Part shown: piece by piece, positions 12,255-24,900 of the stretch
Layout of the letters: the number at the start of each line of letters is the position of its first letter
Numbering within the stretch: the first letter of the stretch is position 1
Assembly: GCF_025698545.1 (NCBI RefSeq)
Contig: NC_068570.1
Coordinates: forward strand, 57,121,924 to 57,185,923
Origin: Gossypium raimondii
Taxonomy: Eukaryota; Streptophyta; Magnoliopsida; Malvales; Malvaceae
Length of the DNA stretch: 64,000 bases
Reading direction: 5' to 3'
Position numbers and translations under genes: made by a program
Notes under the pieces: generated by a model
Seen by the model: only the letters and a program-made list of their open reading frames with translations
Told to the model about the DNA's origin: nothing
The model's database searches: none

Positions 12255-12486
12255 TAGGGGCGTAGCTAGGGGGCTTGCAGGAGGCCCAACCCCCTAAAAT
12301 GGAAAATTATTCATTTAGGACTGTTAAAAATTTTAAAATTTTAAATTAATAAAAGTAAAATTGCACTTTGATCCTCCTAAAAATAATAAAAATTTGATTT
12401 AATCATTTTAAAATTATAAAAACATAGGCTATTAAAAATTACAATTTAATTTCAGCACCTAAAAAAAATTCCTAGCTGCGCCCCTA
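12255..12486. mobile_element. hAT-like MITE with 8-bp target duplication
   Basis: A 232-bp element. The left end TAGGGGCGTAGCTAGG and the complement of the right end (TAGGGGCGCAGCTAGG) form a 16-bp inverted repeat with one mismatch. ATAACAAA flanks it perfectly on both sides (12247-12254 and 12487-12494). TIRs of (C/T)AGGGGCGGAGC type with 8-bp duplications are typical of hAT elements. There is no coding capacity. Relatives lie at 17708/28247 (split), 41044 and 54466. Confidence 0.75.
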
Positions 12487-12494
12487 ATAACAAA

Positions 12495-13749
12495 TAGTAT
12501 AAAATATAATCGAATTCGAATATGAAAATTTTAAAATAGAAAAAGAAAACTAATGGTACCTTCCTCCAAAGTTTTATGACATCTTTTCAAATGTCGACAT
12601 ATATAATTATCTTCAATTTTAAGCAAACGTCGTCGTTTAGTTACATGCATGATTTTGATTAGACATTCCCTTTCCACTACGGAACTTGCAATTCCCAACA
12701 ACCTATCTTTAAAAACCGCAATCAACGGCCAAAGACTGCCAAGTCAACCCAAGCAATGCAAATCCAATCTCATCGTAGTTTGCTGATGTGTCAATACATT
12801 ATTGGTTCAAACCCAAAACCTTTGACCCATCAACTTTGACTCATATATCAGTAACCAATATACATCAAACACGTCACTTACACGTCCACGTACAACTTCA
12901 GTCAATCCGACAAAAAGGAAAAACATTGAAATGGAAATGTTAACCTACCGTATCGACACGGTTTAAAGTTTTCTATATATAAAAAAACTTTTAATGTGAT
13001 AATTTTCTTAAATTCGATGATGTAAACTCATAAATACAAAAATAACGCGTTTTAACACGCTTGAATCTACGTTCTCCTGCATTGAATAAAGGCTTAGTTT
13101 AAAAATACTTCTCAACGTGCTTTGGGGAAATAAACACTTTTGGAGAGAAATTAAAATTCTCAACTTTTGAAAAAATAATACTTTTAGGTCAATTTTTTGT
13201 TTGGAAGAAGTATTTTTTTCTTTCAAAAAATACTTTTGTTCCAAAATTACTTCTTAGAAATAATATTAAACGGACCTTAAAACTCAATCGACATAGGTCT
13301 AACTAGCCGAGACTAGTCAAACAACCACATTATTAATTTTAGATTTTTTTTTCTTTACAAATGAATACTACTTTTATTGTATTAAGGAAAAATAAAACTA
13401 TAAGATTATTTTAATCAATATCAGAATACACTTATTAATATTTATGACTAAATAATTTCAAATTGGTCCACCTTAAAAAGAAAAAGGGAAATCACTTTGC
13501 CACCTTTTCTCTTTGTTTCACCTGGTGGGGAATATGGACATAATCATAACAAAGCTAACTCTAGAATTCTTAATTCTTCATAATTTACTTATTTTTCCCT
13601 CTTTTTCATCTTTAAAGCTAAAAAAATATTTGCACACCCTTTAAGAAGAGACTCTTTCTCTTTTGCATACTACACTCACATTCACATATTTTCACATTAT
13701 TATTACTGAATCTTTATTATAGCTAAGCTTATTTGTATGCATATATGTA
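12495..13749. other. Upstream region of the WEB gene
   Basis: No gene was found. The last 130 bases before the ATG are pyrimidine-rich with CT and CA runs ('ctctttctcttttgcatac', 'actcacattcacat'), as expected for a plant 5' leader. No sharp TATA box could be fixed. Confidence 0.35.
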
Positions 13750-15309
13750 ATGGCAACATTACCTCAAGACTCCTCCATGGAAGGTGTTCCGGGTACACCT
13801 GGAATCCGGGAGGTGAGGCCCGAGTCTAGCTCCGAGGATTTCAAGTTTTGCACTGTCTCGAGTAGGGACTCAAACCCTGGAATTCGGAGGGTGGGTTTGC
13901 GAGCTGAGATCGATACATCACCGCCTTTCGAGTCTGTTAAGGAGGCTGTGACCCGGTTCGGTGGCAGTGGCCCTTGGGTGCCATTGTACAAGTTTGGAGA
14001 GGCTTATGTAAGTTTCCTCTGCTTTTGTCTTGATGGAACATATGGCATATGCATGCCTTCCAAAAATTAATTTTAATATGTTTGTTTATGCATATATATA
14101 TATATACATGTGTGTGTTTATGAGCAGCATGGAATTGAAGAATTTGACATAAAGAAAGTTGAAGAACAAGCAGCAGAGTTGGAGAAAGATTTGATAGTGA
14201 AAGAATTGGAGACCCTTGATGTGCTTGAAGAATTAGGGACTACAAAAAGGATTGTGGAAGATTTAAAGAAACAACTCAAAGATGAAGCTTTGAAATGCAT
14301 GACCAAAACTCCACACTTGAATCCAGATGAACACATGAGCACTGTGAACAATGAGCATCATGAACATGTCAGAATCGGGAGTTCGAGACCTTACCACCGT
14401 CGCCGCCCGGTTTCGTCTCCAGATTCGGTCTTGATGGAATTGAAGCAGGCAAAGTTGAACCTTGGTGAAACTATCAATGATCTTGGGAATATTGTTGATC
14501 CTTCAACAACAACTGAAGGTCCAAGAGCAGTGTCAGTGCTTGAAACAACTGGTGAAATGAGGTGGTTTGCAGCTAAGAAAATGGAGGAAGCAGCCATGGC
14601 AGCTGAGGCTCTTGCACTTGTTGAACTCAATGCACTTGCTGGAACAAAGGGTTCGTCCGGATTTTCCTTCCCGGAGCCGGAGTCGAAGCCGGAACAATCT
14701 CCTCGAACTCCGAAAGTACTACAAAAGGCAGCAGAAGAGGTTTCTAACAGGGAAATGATTCATTCAATGCATGAATTTGATGAAGCAAACAATATTTCTC
14801 AACTTACAATCTTGAGAAAGCTTGAAGAAGCTTCAAATGCAATGAAAAAAAGTAAAAAAGCATTGGAAGAGGCTCTAAAAAGTGTTGAAATCGCAAACAA
14901 GAAGCAGCTGGATGCTGAAGAATCTCTCAGGAAATGGAACAAACAGGTGGTCTACAATGGTTCAAATATCAACAATCTTCAAAGATCTCCATTAAAGGAT
15001 GTGATGATGAACAAGCAAAACCCAAAGCCTGTTCCAAGGCCAACAGTGTCAATGAGGGATATGTTGAAAAAGGCTAATGAAGGCCAAACTGAAAGACAAA
15101 AAGTAGCTTTGAGCCAAATGCTAGATGAACTAAAGCAAGATTTGAGATTTCATCCAAAAACAGCAGCTGGTGATCATGATAAAAAACATCATGGTGATGA
15201 TCATCGAAAACAGGTGTTCACACAAAGGAGAAGATTTGGGTTCATCCACATATCACTCCCATTATCAAAGCAAAGCAAAAAGAAACCACAAGCTTTGAAC
15301 ACAATGTGA
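13750..15309 (+). CDS. WEB family (WEAK CHLOROPLAST MOVEMENT UNDER BLUE LIGHT-like) coiled-coil protein
   Basis: Two exons: 13750-14007 (86 codons, ends at donor GTAAGT) and 14128-15309 (acceptor GAGCAG), with intact phase. The product is 479 aa. The N-terminus carries VGLRAEIDTSPPFESVKEAV and the glycine-rich 'TRFGGSGPWVPLYK', the signature opening of plant WEB/DUF827 proteins. From about residue 90 to 130 and again from about 290 to 330 it is rich in E, K, L and A in heptad-like patterns (for example ELEKDLIVKELETLDVLEEL), so coiled coils are expected. The C-terminus is basic and Q/K-rich. WEB1/PMI2-type relatives act in the cytoplasm in chloroplast photorelocation through actin; this shorter subgroup is less well characterised. 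The start is the first ATG after a pyrimidine-rich leader. AATAAA-like signals follow at about 15316 and 15440. No defect was seen. Confidence 0.88.
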
Positions 15310-15772
15310 TTATACAATAAAATAGGTTTGTTTCATTGGTTTGTGTTTGTTTTTTGAGTGGATTAATTTATGATGGTGTTTGGCATCTATGAAATCTGAA
15401 CGCTTGTTGCAGAAGGTGTTTTATAATTTGGATTTCTGTAATAAAATGGCATTGAAATGGTTATGGTCCAAATTTCTTTTCTATTACATACTTCGGTTAA
15501 GAGCTTATATCATTGTTTGAATTACCATAAAAGTAAAAGTTAATTTCAATACACATCCCTAGATTAGGATTTATATTCTAATTACGTCTTTAAACTACCG
15601 ATGTTATATCATTCAAGTCTTTCAATTATCAAAATCCTTAAATTAATTTAAAATAAAAATTTTAAAGAAAAGTAAAATATTACGGTTGGAATCTAGTGCT
15701 CTTAGTGTTGTTATATCATCAAACAAACTTGTAATTTTTCGAAATAATGGTTTAATGAAATTCCATCATACT

Positions 15773-16328
15773 TGTTATACCCCTACCCGACTCAGACACT
15801 TGGCATCTCGAGAACCTACCTAAGAAACACCTAGTAATGGCCTTTGCTTCACACTGCTCATAAGAAGATAGCCCGTCCTTAGCTATCTGCTGATAGCGGA
15901 CCCCCTATTAGACCACCTGCTACTAAAAGGTACACATTCATCAAGAATAGACCATTATGGGACCACTGAAGCCTAATAACCTCGTTCTATCTCAGTAAAT
16001 GAAATGTCAGAGTTGTAATACACTTGAAGACACCTAGTCTATAACAACATTGTCACCTGGCCGACCACACATTTGCCATACCCTAAGATTTTCGATGATA
16101 TGTCGTAATTGGAAAGGAGACTTCCCGCTTATAAATACCATAAGGCAGAATGAATGAGGGATCTTCTCCCTCCATTTTAACAACCTTAGCAACAGGCCTT
16201 GGCACACTACCTCCTCTTCTTCTCCTTTATTCTTACTCCAACTCTCCACCTGTCACAAGTGAATCGACCTTCTTGTCACTATCGTTGTCCCCTCATTTCC
16301 TTTCCCTTGTCGGTACCTATTATCAACA
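15773..16328. mobile_element. Solo LTR, 556 bp, ATACT target duplication
   Basis: The element starts TGTTATACCC and ends TATCAACA (TG..CA). ATACT stands directly on both sides (15768-15772 and 16329-16333). No internal region follows. Inside are a TATA-like CTTATAAATACC at about 16130 and T/C-rich downstream sequence, as in an LTR promoter. The 5-bp duplication with TG..CA ends supports an LTR formed by recombination. The family was not identified. Confidence 0.75.
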
Positions 16329-16333
16329 ATACT

Positions 16334-17699
16334 CATTGATATATTTTGTATAATGACTTCAATGGTTTTTGCACACAAATCAAAATGAAAACAAATATTA
16401 GGTTATTGATTATCTAGCGGTTAACTAATATTAAGTTGCATTATAAGTTTGGATAATAATGTGAGAAGACAACTTATATTGATAGATAATCTAAATCATC
16501 TAAAGTCTAATCGAAATTGAGCAAGTGGATTAAAAGATTATTATTTCATCTATCAAGTCCAAATAGAGAGATGTATTATCTTGGGTATTGGAGTGGATGA
16601 CTCCCGAAAGATAGACATAGATATGACTATTTGGATTAACAATACATTGGATTTATCCACTTGTGATATTCATAGTGTGGCTTACCTAAATCCTAAGTAA
16701 GTGACAGACTACGTGTGCATGAATCGTATATTTCGATGTATTAAAAGCCTAAGTCAATTGATAATAGAATTAAAAGCTAGTATATTGGGTATACGACTTT
16801 TGCATGATATAACTTCACTTAAAATAGTGGAATTCATGGCCCAATAAAAGGTTAATGATGTCCTCTTATCAACATTACATGATAGATGGAAAAGTAGCGT
16901 GACCCCAAGTCATTTGTCTAAAGGCGAATGATTTAATCATTATGTATTAGTAATTGACTTTTTCATAAAAGAAGATGTGATGATTACAATGAGATAAAAT
17001 ATGATTATATTGAGAGTACGAATTTTATCCCAAAGAACTTAAGGATGTCCTATGTTAATAGCACACATATGATAAAGCTATTGGACAAGCACTTGATAAG
17101 TAGTTTCCGTAATGGCATATAATGAGGAGAGCTCAGTTATAGTACTTTAGTGGAATAACTCTATAACTAAATAATTTCGTAATTAATAGACGAAAAGTCA
17201 GAGCTTATTTACAAATTATTTGAGCCTTAATTATATAATCCAATTGATCCCTCCGCTAACTCGGTATATCTTTGATGGTTTGAATCGATGATGTGAATAT
17301 ATAAAAATGACGAATTAAAGAAATAGATCACATGAACCACTATCAGTGAATGAGTTTTCTCATCATTAATAAAAGATGTCTTAGAGGTTAAATTAATTTC
17401 TCCAAATTATTATTTATTAAATAATTAAAGTTTAAAGTAAAAATTAAATTAATTGGTCATCACAGTTTCATAGAACAAGGTAATTAAATTTATTTACTTA
17501 TAGGTTCTAGTACGATAAAGTTGTCAAGACTTTAACAAGATTAAAATCGGGTTGAAAAAATAATTAATTAAGTTGTTTAATTTACTTAATTAATTGGATA
17601 AATAATATTTCTGATATAGAAAAATAGCTTATTAGATTAGGTAGATTATATGGGTTAGTTTAAAGATTAGATAACATATATAATTATATCTAATATATG
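16334..17699. other. Repeat-like intergenic DNA
   Basis: No ORF or gene signal. The text has the feel of decayed LTR or spacer, with several phrases about equal in base composition to 6200-7400. No end pair was found. Confidence 0.3.
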
Positions 17700-17747
17700 A
17701 CAAGGCCTAGTGGCAGAGCCAGAAAATATTTTTTTTGAGAGGGGGGC

Positions 17748-20493
17748 TGTAATGGCCCAAATTTGAGGTTATCGGAACAGTGGTTTCGGGACCACAAATC
17801 CGATGAGAAAAATTTTATTTTTCTTATATTTTTATGGTCTACAATTTCACAAAATGATTTCGTGAAAATTTCGTTCGAAAATTTCGACGTTTGGGCACTC
17901 AATTTAGTCAAAAGGACTAAATTGTAAAAAGTGCAAAAGTTGAGTTCTACATGTTAGAGGTGTCCAATTGTTATGAAACTTTAAATTGGAGGTCCTTATA
18001 TGGTAATTATACCATTGGTAACTTGGTAGACAAAAATGGACATGAGATAAGTGAAATAGAAAATTTTTAAGTTAGGGGCAATTTGGTAATCTAGTAATTA
18101 AAATGAATTAAAAGGGAAAAAGATGGCAAAATCATCATCTTCTTCATTAGGACGAAATCAGCAAGGGGAAGCCATAGTTAGGGTTTTCAAGCTTCCAAGC
18201 TCCATAGTAAGTGATCCCAAGTCCCGCTTTTAATGTTTTTACGCTTTTGGAGTCCCGTAGCTTAATTTAGCTTATTCTAGCAATAATTTAACCTAGGGTT
18301 TATATTTGGAAAAATACCCATAGGTGAAAAGTGTTTATTTTGATGTTTTATGATAGAATATGAAGCTAGAAATTATGTTAAATAACTTTTGCTAAGCGAT
18401 TTTAAGTGAAAACGAGTAAAACGACATAATCGGTAAAAATACCTAATGTTCATAAGTACATGTTAGAGTGGGAATTTGATGTTGCCATAGAAGGAAAAAT
18501 GTTCAGAATGTTATAAAACATAAGAATAAGAGATGAAGTTTAATTTCCGAGCCTTGGGGCAAAATGTAATTATGTAAAAGTTTAGGGCAAAATTGTAATT
18601 TTGAAAAAGTTAGAGTCGAGGGCTGTTTTGATGAATGTGATTATTAAATAAGTTAAATTTACTATTTTAGATCAAGAAGTCTGAAACTCGAGGTTAGACA
18701 AAGGGAAGAATAAAGTTGAAGACTAAGTTGGTGAATTTGGCTATAATTGGTACCGAGGTAAGTTTACGGTAAATAAATGCAATATTTCAATATTTATTAT
18801 CAATGCTGTTATTTTCCAGCAACTATGAATTTATTTTATGAATTTATTTGATGATGATCTAAGCATGAAATGATAGAGAATTAAAATTAAAAAGTCCCGT
18901 TGATACATAAGGATGGTACTGGATACGAATGTCATGACATTTGGGTAAAGAGGTCCCATGTAAGACCATGTCTGGGACATGGCATTGGCACCGAGATGAG
19001 AGGTCCCATGTAAGACCATGTCTGGGACATGGCATTGGCACCGAGATGAGAGGTCCCATGTAAGACCATGTCTGGGACATGGCGTTGCACCGAGATGAGA
19101 GGTCCCAGTAAGACCATGTCTGGGACATGGCATGGGCACCGATATGAGAACATCCCATGTAAGACCATGTCTGGGGCATGGCTTTGGCATGTTATTATCA
19201 GAAGAGACCGAGTATCCTTATTATTCCAATGTAGCTCAACGGGCTTGTAAACAATTATGTTCATGAAAGTTCGGTTTAAAGCATAAATGGCAAGCTCTGT
19301 AAGTTATAAGAGTTAAGAACTTATTATACTATCAATTGATGTTCAACGATGCAGCAAGAGTTGAGTAAGTTATGTACACAAGTATTCTAAGTAAACAAGC
19401 AAGAGAACTAGTATGAGATTAACTAAAGAGTAAACTAGAGATATAGACATTTGAGTTTAATTATTTAAGTTAAATATTGTTATTTATTTGCTAGTAAACT
19501 TACTAAGCTTTATGCTTACTTTTTATTTCTCTTTCTCTTATAGTATTGCAAAGCTACTTCAAGGATCCTAAAAAGTCGGAGATCGTCCACACTATCAACC
19601 ACAACCGCCGGTATTTTATATCGAAACACGTTTGAGTTATGGCATGTATAGGGATTTAGTTATTTTGTATGTTTGTAATGATGATTTTGCTAATGAGTGA
19701 TGTGTAAGTATTTGATGATGTATGGTCATTAAAATGGTTAAGGATGAAGGTGTTTGTTGTTATGAAAGATTAGGTGATAAATTATGCATGGAAATCATGA
19801 AAGGATAAAATTTTGCAAAGAAACAGAATTCAGGCAGCATAGTGACGTGAATTTGAAAAATCACCCAAGATAGTATAAAATGAATTATAGGGTGAATGAT
19901 ATATGGAATTAAAGCTTGTTGAGTCTATTTTCATGGAAAAATAACGGTGTAGCAAAAGGAAATTTATATTTTAAGATATGTGAATTTTAGTAAGATAGGG
20001 TCAGAACTGTTTTTGGAGTCCCCTGTTCTGAGTTTATAAAATAATTACAAATTGTACAAAAATAGTTATGAGTTGAAATTTACATGCTTAGATTCCTTAA
20101 TGAGTCTATTTTCTTTAGAAACAAGTAAGAACTTCATATGAAAATCCTACAGTGAGAAAACTTATTTTTAGTAACAAGAGGTCAGGGCAGTCAGGTGGTG
20201 AAACAGGGGAGACTTTAACTAATAAACTGTACTAATTGACTGAACCAAAAATTCTAAAAATTTTATGGTGAGTAGATATATGGGTCTAGTTTCAGGGAAA
20301 ATTTACGGAATTAAATTTCGAGTTCTGTAGCTCAAGTTATAATTAATTTAGTAACTGCTGCGCGATTGGACAGATTTGCTGTAAATAGTGAAATAAATTT
20401 TCAAACCTAGTTTTTATGCTCCGAATTGGTAAGATAAGCTAAGTAATGCCTCGTGCTCGACTCCGGAAACGGTCTCGAGTAAGGGGTGTTACA
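17748..20493 (+). repeat. 5' LTR of the Tekay element (2746 bp)
   Basis: Starts TGTAATGGCCC and ends TGTTACA. It pairs along its full length with 25258-28011; differences are scattered substitutions and many one-base indels in homopolymers. It contains a 50-bp tandem repeat block at 18950-19196. Confidence 0.93.
18950..19196. repeat. 50-bp minisatellite inside the 5' LTR
   Basis: About five units of 49-50 bp start at 18950, 19000, 19050, 19099 and 19148, each built on 'gaggtcccatgtaagacc' followed by a short palindrome CCATGTC-tgg-GACATGG. The first two units are identical and the later ones are diverged. The 3' LTR has the matching array at 26462. Overlapping open frames on the minus strand here are a by-product of the repeat. 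Confidence 0.9.
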
Positions 20494-20499
20494 TTTTGT

Positions 20500-20514
20500 T
20501 GGTATCAGAGCAGG
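20500..20514 (+). other. Primer-binding site, initiator Met-tRNA type
   Basis: TGGTATCAGAGCAGG begins six bases after the LTR end. TGGTATCAGAGC is the standard plant retrotransposon site complementary to the 3' end of initiator methionine tRNA, so it primes minus-strand DNA synthesis. Confidence 0.9.
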
Positions 20515-20631
20515 TTTAGTCGGTTCTCGGAAATACTCAGTAAGAATAAGAGTCTACCTATACATGCCATACTTATATATTTTGATAGTGTGACGACTCC
20601 TGACGATTTTAAAATGTTTTCTTTTATAGTT

Positions 20632-21903
20632 ATGGATCCTGAACGAGCTAGTACAGATGAAGTAGAGAGTAATGCGCCTATTCCCGCAGAAGGGACGGTG
20701 CCATCAGATGTTAATGTTAGTGAAAGACCTGCATCAGATAGACAGGGAGGAGGAGCTAGAGAAGCCTTCTTCCAAGCCATGACTGATTGGTTTGCCGAGT
20801 TCGTTCGTACGAATCCGGCTATAAGACCTCCACCCCCTCAAGATTCACAGGTTCCCCATGTATCTTCTCCAGCTGCAGGTATAGTTATCAGGGAGAGACC
20901 ACCTGTTGATAAGATTAGGAAGCAAGGGGCTGAAGAATTTCGGGCTACCAAAGATGATGATGCAGAAAAAGCAGAATTCTGGCTTGAGAATACAATCAGG
21001 GTTTTTGAAGAATTATCTTGTACTCCGGAAGAATGTATAAAGTGTGTTGTTTCACTTCTTCGAGATTCAGCTTATCATTGGTGGAAGACTCTCGTGTCTA
21101 TAGTACCGAGTGAGAGGGTTACCTGGGATTTCTTTCAGGAGGAGTTTCGAAAGAAGTACATCAGCCAGAGATTTATAGATCAGAAAAGGAAGGAGTTTCT
21201 TGAGCTAAAACAAGGTAAAATGTCTGTGACTGAATATGAACGCAAATTTGTATCCACTGAAGCTAACATGTGCAAGAGATTTGAAGATGGGCTTAATGAT
21301 GACATCCGACTATCAGTGGGTGTATTGGAAATCAGAGAGTTTGTTGTTCTGGTAGAAAGAGCTTGTAAAGTAGAAGACTTGTTAAAAGAAAAAGAGAAGA
21401 GCAAAGCTGAAGCTGGAGCGCAGGATACAAAGAAGAGGCAAATGAGTAAATCATTTCAGTCTACATCTAAGAGGCCTAGGAAGCTCTCTAGCGGATCATA
21501 TTTTCCAGCTAGATATCCTGGCCGAAGCAGGGGTAGAAGATTTGAGGGTTCTAGAGCTCAAACCACTACAGTTGCAAGTACTGGCAGTACTCGACCTCCT
21601 AGGCCGGAATGTCCTCAATGTGGGAGACGCCACCCCGGAGAGTGTAGAGCAGGTGAAAATATTTGTTTCAGATGTGGAGCGTCCGATCACTTTATTCGGG
21701 ATTGTCCTGAAACAGCTAAAAGAGAAGAGATAACGAGTGTGAGATCAGGAAATGCTCCTACTAGAGGTAGATCACAGAGAAACCCAGGAGTGGGAGCGAG
21801 TAATAGGAGTGCATCCAGAGATTCAGCAGCGAGATCAGATGTTAGAGCACCCGCGAGAACATATGCTATTCGTGCTCGTGAAGAGGCGTCCTCTCCGATA
21901 TAA
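20632..21903 (+). CDS. Gag polyprotein of the Tekay element
   Basis: Open frame of 423 codons from ATG at 20632 (an in-frame ATG at 20614 is the alternative) to TAA at 21901. The central part has the plant retrotransposon gag fold signature, with 'FRATKDDDAEKAEFWLENT', 'YHWWKTL' and 'TWDFFQEEFRKKYIS'. The C-terminal third is basic and ends with a zinc knuckle CFRCGASDHFIRDC (C-x2-C-x4-H-x4-C), preceded by a second Cys/His cluster CPQCGRRHPGEC. Gag coats and packages the RNA genome in cytoplasmic particles. The frame extends upstream into the LTR only by chance. In many chromoviruses gag and pol are one frame; here a stop ends gag just before the protease. Confidence 0.85.
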   Translation: MDPERASTDEVESNAPIPAEGTVPSDVNVSERPASDRQGGGAREAFFQAMTDWFAEFVRTNPAIRPPPPQDSQVPHVSSPAAGIVIRERPPVDKIRKQGAEEFRATKDDDAEKAEFWLENTIRVFEELSCTPEECIKCVVSLLRDSAYHWWKTLVSIVPSERVTWDFFQEEFRKKYISQRFIDQKRKEFLELKQGKMSVTEYERKFVSTEANMCKRFEDGLNDDIRLSVGVLEIREFVVLVERACKVEDLLKEKEKSKAEAGAQDTKKRQMSKSFQSTSKRPRKLSSGSYFPARYPGRSRGRRFEGSRAQTTTVASTGSTRPPRPECPQCGRRHPGECRAGENICFRCGASDHFIRDCPETAKREEITSVRSGNAPTRGRSQRNPGVGASNRSASRDSAARSDVRAPARTYAIRAREEASSPI

Positions 21904-24900
21904 TTACGGTACATTTTCTCTTTATGACACTAATGTTATTGCATTGATCCGGCTCTACACATTCATATATATGCACGAAATTAGTATTTGTTAAAATTTG
22001 TCTGTTGAACCTCATCAATTTATGGTTAAAGTCTCTAACCCCCGGGCGCTTTGTGATAGTGGATAAAGTTTGTAAAATTGTCCACCGATGATAAAAGGTA
22101 TTTGTTTCCGGTTGACTTGATGTTATTGCCTTTTGATGAGTTTGATGTGATATTGGGCATGGATTGGTTAACTCAAAGATGATGCAAGAGTAAACCAGAG
22201 ACGTAAATATGTTGTACTAAAGTGCGAATGGAGAATTACTTGGTTAATCGATCGACGGATGAATTATCGATGTAATTTTAGTGATGTCACTCGAGAGGTG
22301 TGTCGAAAAGGGTATGATGTTTATTTGGCGTATGTGTTGGATACTAAAGTATCCGAGTCAAAGATCTGAGCGATGCCGATTGTATGTGAATTTTCCGATG
22401 TGTTTCGGAGGAATTACCAGGTTGCCACCGTAAAGAGAAGTGGAATTTTCTATAGATCCGATTAGGAACTACCCCAATTTCCATAGCTCCGCATCGTATG
22501 GCTCCTCTGTAATTAAAAGAGTTAAAGGCACGATTCTGTGAACTTGTTGACAGAGGTTTTGTTCGTCCGAGTCATTCACCTTGGGGTGCTCCAGTTCTGT
22601 TTGTGAAAAAGAAAGACGGGTCTTTGAGATTGTGTATCGACTATCGGCATCTTAATAAGGTAACTATAAAGAATAAGTACCCATTGCCTCGAATTGATGA
22701 CTTATTTGATCAACTGAAAGGTGCCACAGTATTTTCAAAGATTGATCTCCGATCGGGTTATTATCAGTTACGGGTAAAAGAGCCAGATGTGCCAAAGACA
22801 GCTTTCAGAACCAGGTATGGGCATTATGAGTTTCTGGTTATGCCGTTTGGGTTGACTAATGCACCTGCAGTATTCATGGATTTGATGAACCGGATATTCA
22901 GACCGTATCTAGATAGGTTTGTAGTAGTTTTCATTGATGACATTTTAGTCTATTCTCGGGATGAAACTGAGCATGCAGAACATTTGAAAATAGTGTTGCA
23001 AATTCTGCGTGAAAAGAAACTTTATGCTAAATTCAGTAAATGTGAATTTTGGCTTCGAGAGGTAGGTTTTCTCGGACATATTGTATCCGCAGAAGGCATC
23101 AGGGTAGATCCAAGTAAAATCTCAGCTATTGTCAATTGGAGTCCACCAAAAAAATGTATCTGAAGTTAGAAGTTTCTTGGGATTAGCTGGATATTATCAG
23201 AGATTTGTACAGGGGTTTTCTATGATAGCTTCTCCAATGACTCGTTTATTACAGAAAGATGTTAAATTTGAATGGACAGATAAATGCCAGCAAAGTTTTG
23301 ACCGATTGAAGAAATTGTTGACTAAGCACTGTGTTGGTACAAATTTGAATCGGGTAAGGAATTTATTATTTATAGTGATGCATCATTAAATGGTTTGGGT
23401 TGTGTCTTGATGCAAGAAGATAAAGTAATAGCCTATGCTTCAAGACAACTTAAGCCACATGAAAGAAACTACCAGGTACATGATCTCGAATTAGCTGCTA
23501 TTGTATTTGCATTGAAAATATGGCGGCATTATTTGTATGGTGAAAAGTGTCATATTTATACTGATCACAAAAGCTTGAAATATTTGATGACACAGAAAGA
23601 TTTGAATTTGAGACAACGCAGGTGGCTTGAATTGATAAAGGATTATGATTTGGTTCTTGATTACCATCCGGGTAAGGCTAACGTGGTAGCTGATGCTTTG
23701 AGCCGAAAATCTCTATTTGCTTTACGAGCTATGAATGCCCGATTGTCACTGACTGATGATGGTTCAATCATAGCTGAAACGAAGGCTAAATCGATGTTTC
23801 GTCAACAAATATGTGAGGCTCAGAAAAATGATGAAAAGTTACAGGCTAAACGGGCACATTATGAGTCCGGTAATGATTCAGAATTTCAGACTGGGACTGA
23901 TGGTTGTTTATTATTTAGAGGTAGAGTATGTGTACCGAAGAATTCCGAGCTTATACAGAAGATTCTACACGAGGCCCATAGCGGTACTATGTCTGTACAT
24001 CCGGGGAGTAATAAAATGTATAATGACTTGAAAAAGATGTATTGGTGGCCGGGTATGAAACGTGATATCTCTGAGTTTGTATCAAGATGTTTAGTATGTC
24101 AGCAGGTTAAAGCTGAACATCAGGTACCTTCGGGGTTGCTTCAACCAATCACTATACCGGAATGGAAATGGGAAAGAGTCACTATGGATTTTGTATCTGG
24201 GTTACCGATGTCTCCAAAGAAGAAAGATGCCATTTGGGTAATTGTCGACCGATTGACAAAGTCCGCGCACTTTATCCCAGTATGTATGGATTATTCTTTA
24301 GATAAATTGGCTGAATTGTATATATCTGAGATTGTTAGACTACATGGAGTGCTGTCTCCATTATATCGCATGAGATCCCGATTTACGCCTCGTTTCGGAA
24401 CAAATTACAAGAAGCTTTGGGTACTCGGTTGTATTTCAAGATCTTGCATTTCATCCTCGACGGATGGCCAATCTGGCGTGTAATTCAGGTATTGGAAGAT
24501 ATGCTCCGATGTTGCGTATTAGAGTTGCAAGGTAATTGGGAAAGGTATCTACCTTTGATTGAATTTGCTTACAATAACAGTTATCAGTCTAGTATTAAAA
24601 TGGCTCCGTATGAAGCTTTGTATGGTAGAAAATGTAGAACACCGTTATATTGGACAGAGCTCAGTGAAAAGAAAATACACGGGGTTGATTTAATCCGAGA
24701 AACAGAAGAAAAAGTCAAGCTGATTCGAGATAGTCTAAAAGCAGCTTCCGATCGACAGAAGTCATATGCCGATCTTAAACGAAGGGAGATTGAATTTCAG
24801 GTGGGTGATAAAGTATTCTTAAAAGTGTCTCCTTGGAAGAAAGTTCTCCGGTTCGGTCGAAAGGGTAAATTGAGTCCAAGATTTATCGGACCATATGAGA

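Noticed and set aside
14118-14758. Antisense and out-of-frame ORFs in the WEB gene
   Set aside because: They are shadows of the main coding frame.
18950-19196. Regularly spaced palindromic repeats resembling a CRISPR array
   Set aside because: The units are contiguous with no unique spacers, sit inside a plant LTR, and have no cas genes.
18831-19264. Three overlapping minus-strand ORFs of 106-119 codons
   Set aside because: They are translations of the 50-bp minisatellite in three frames. The same ORFs reappear shortened in the 3' LTR.
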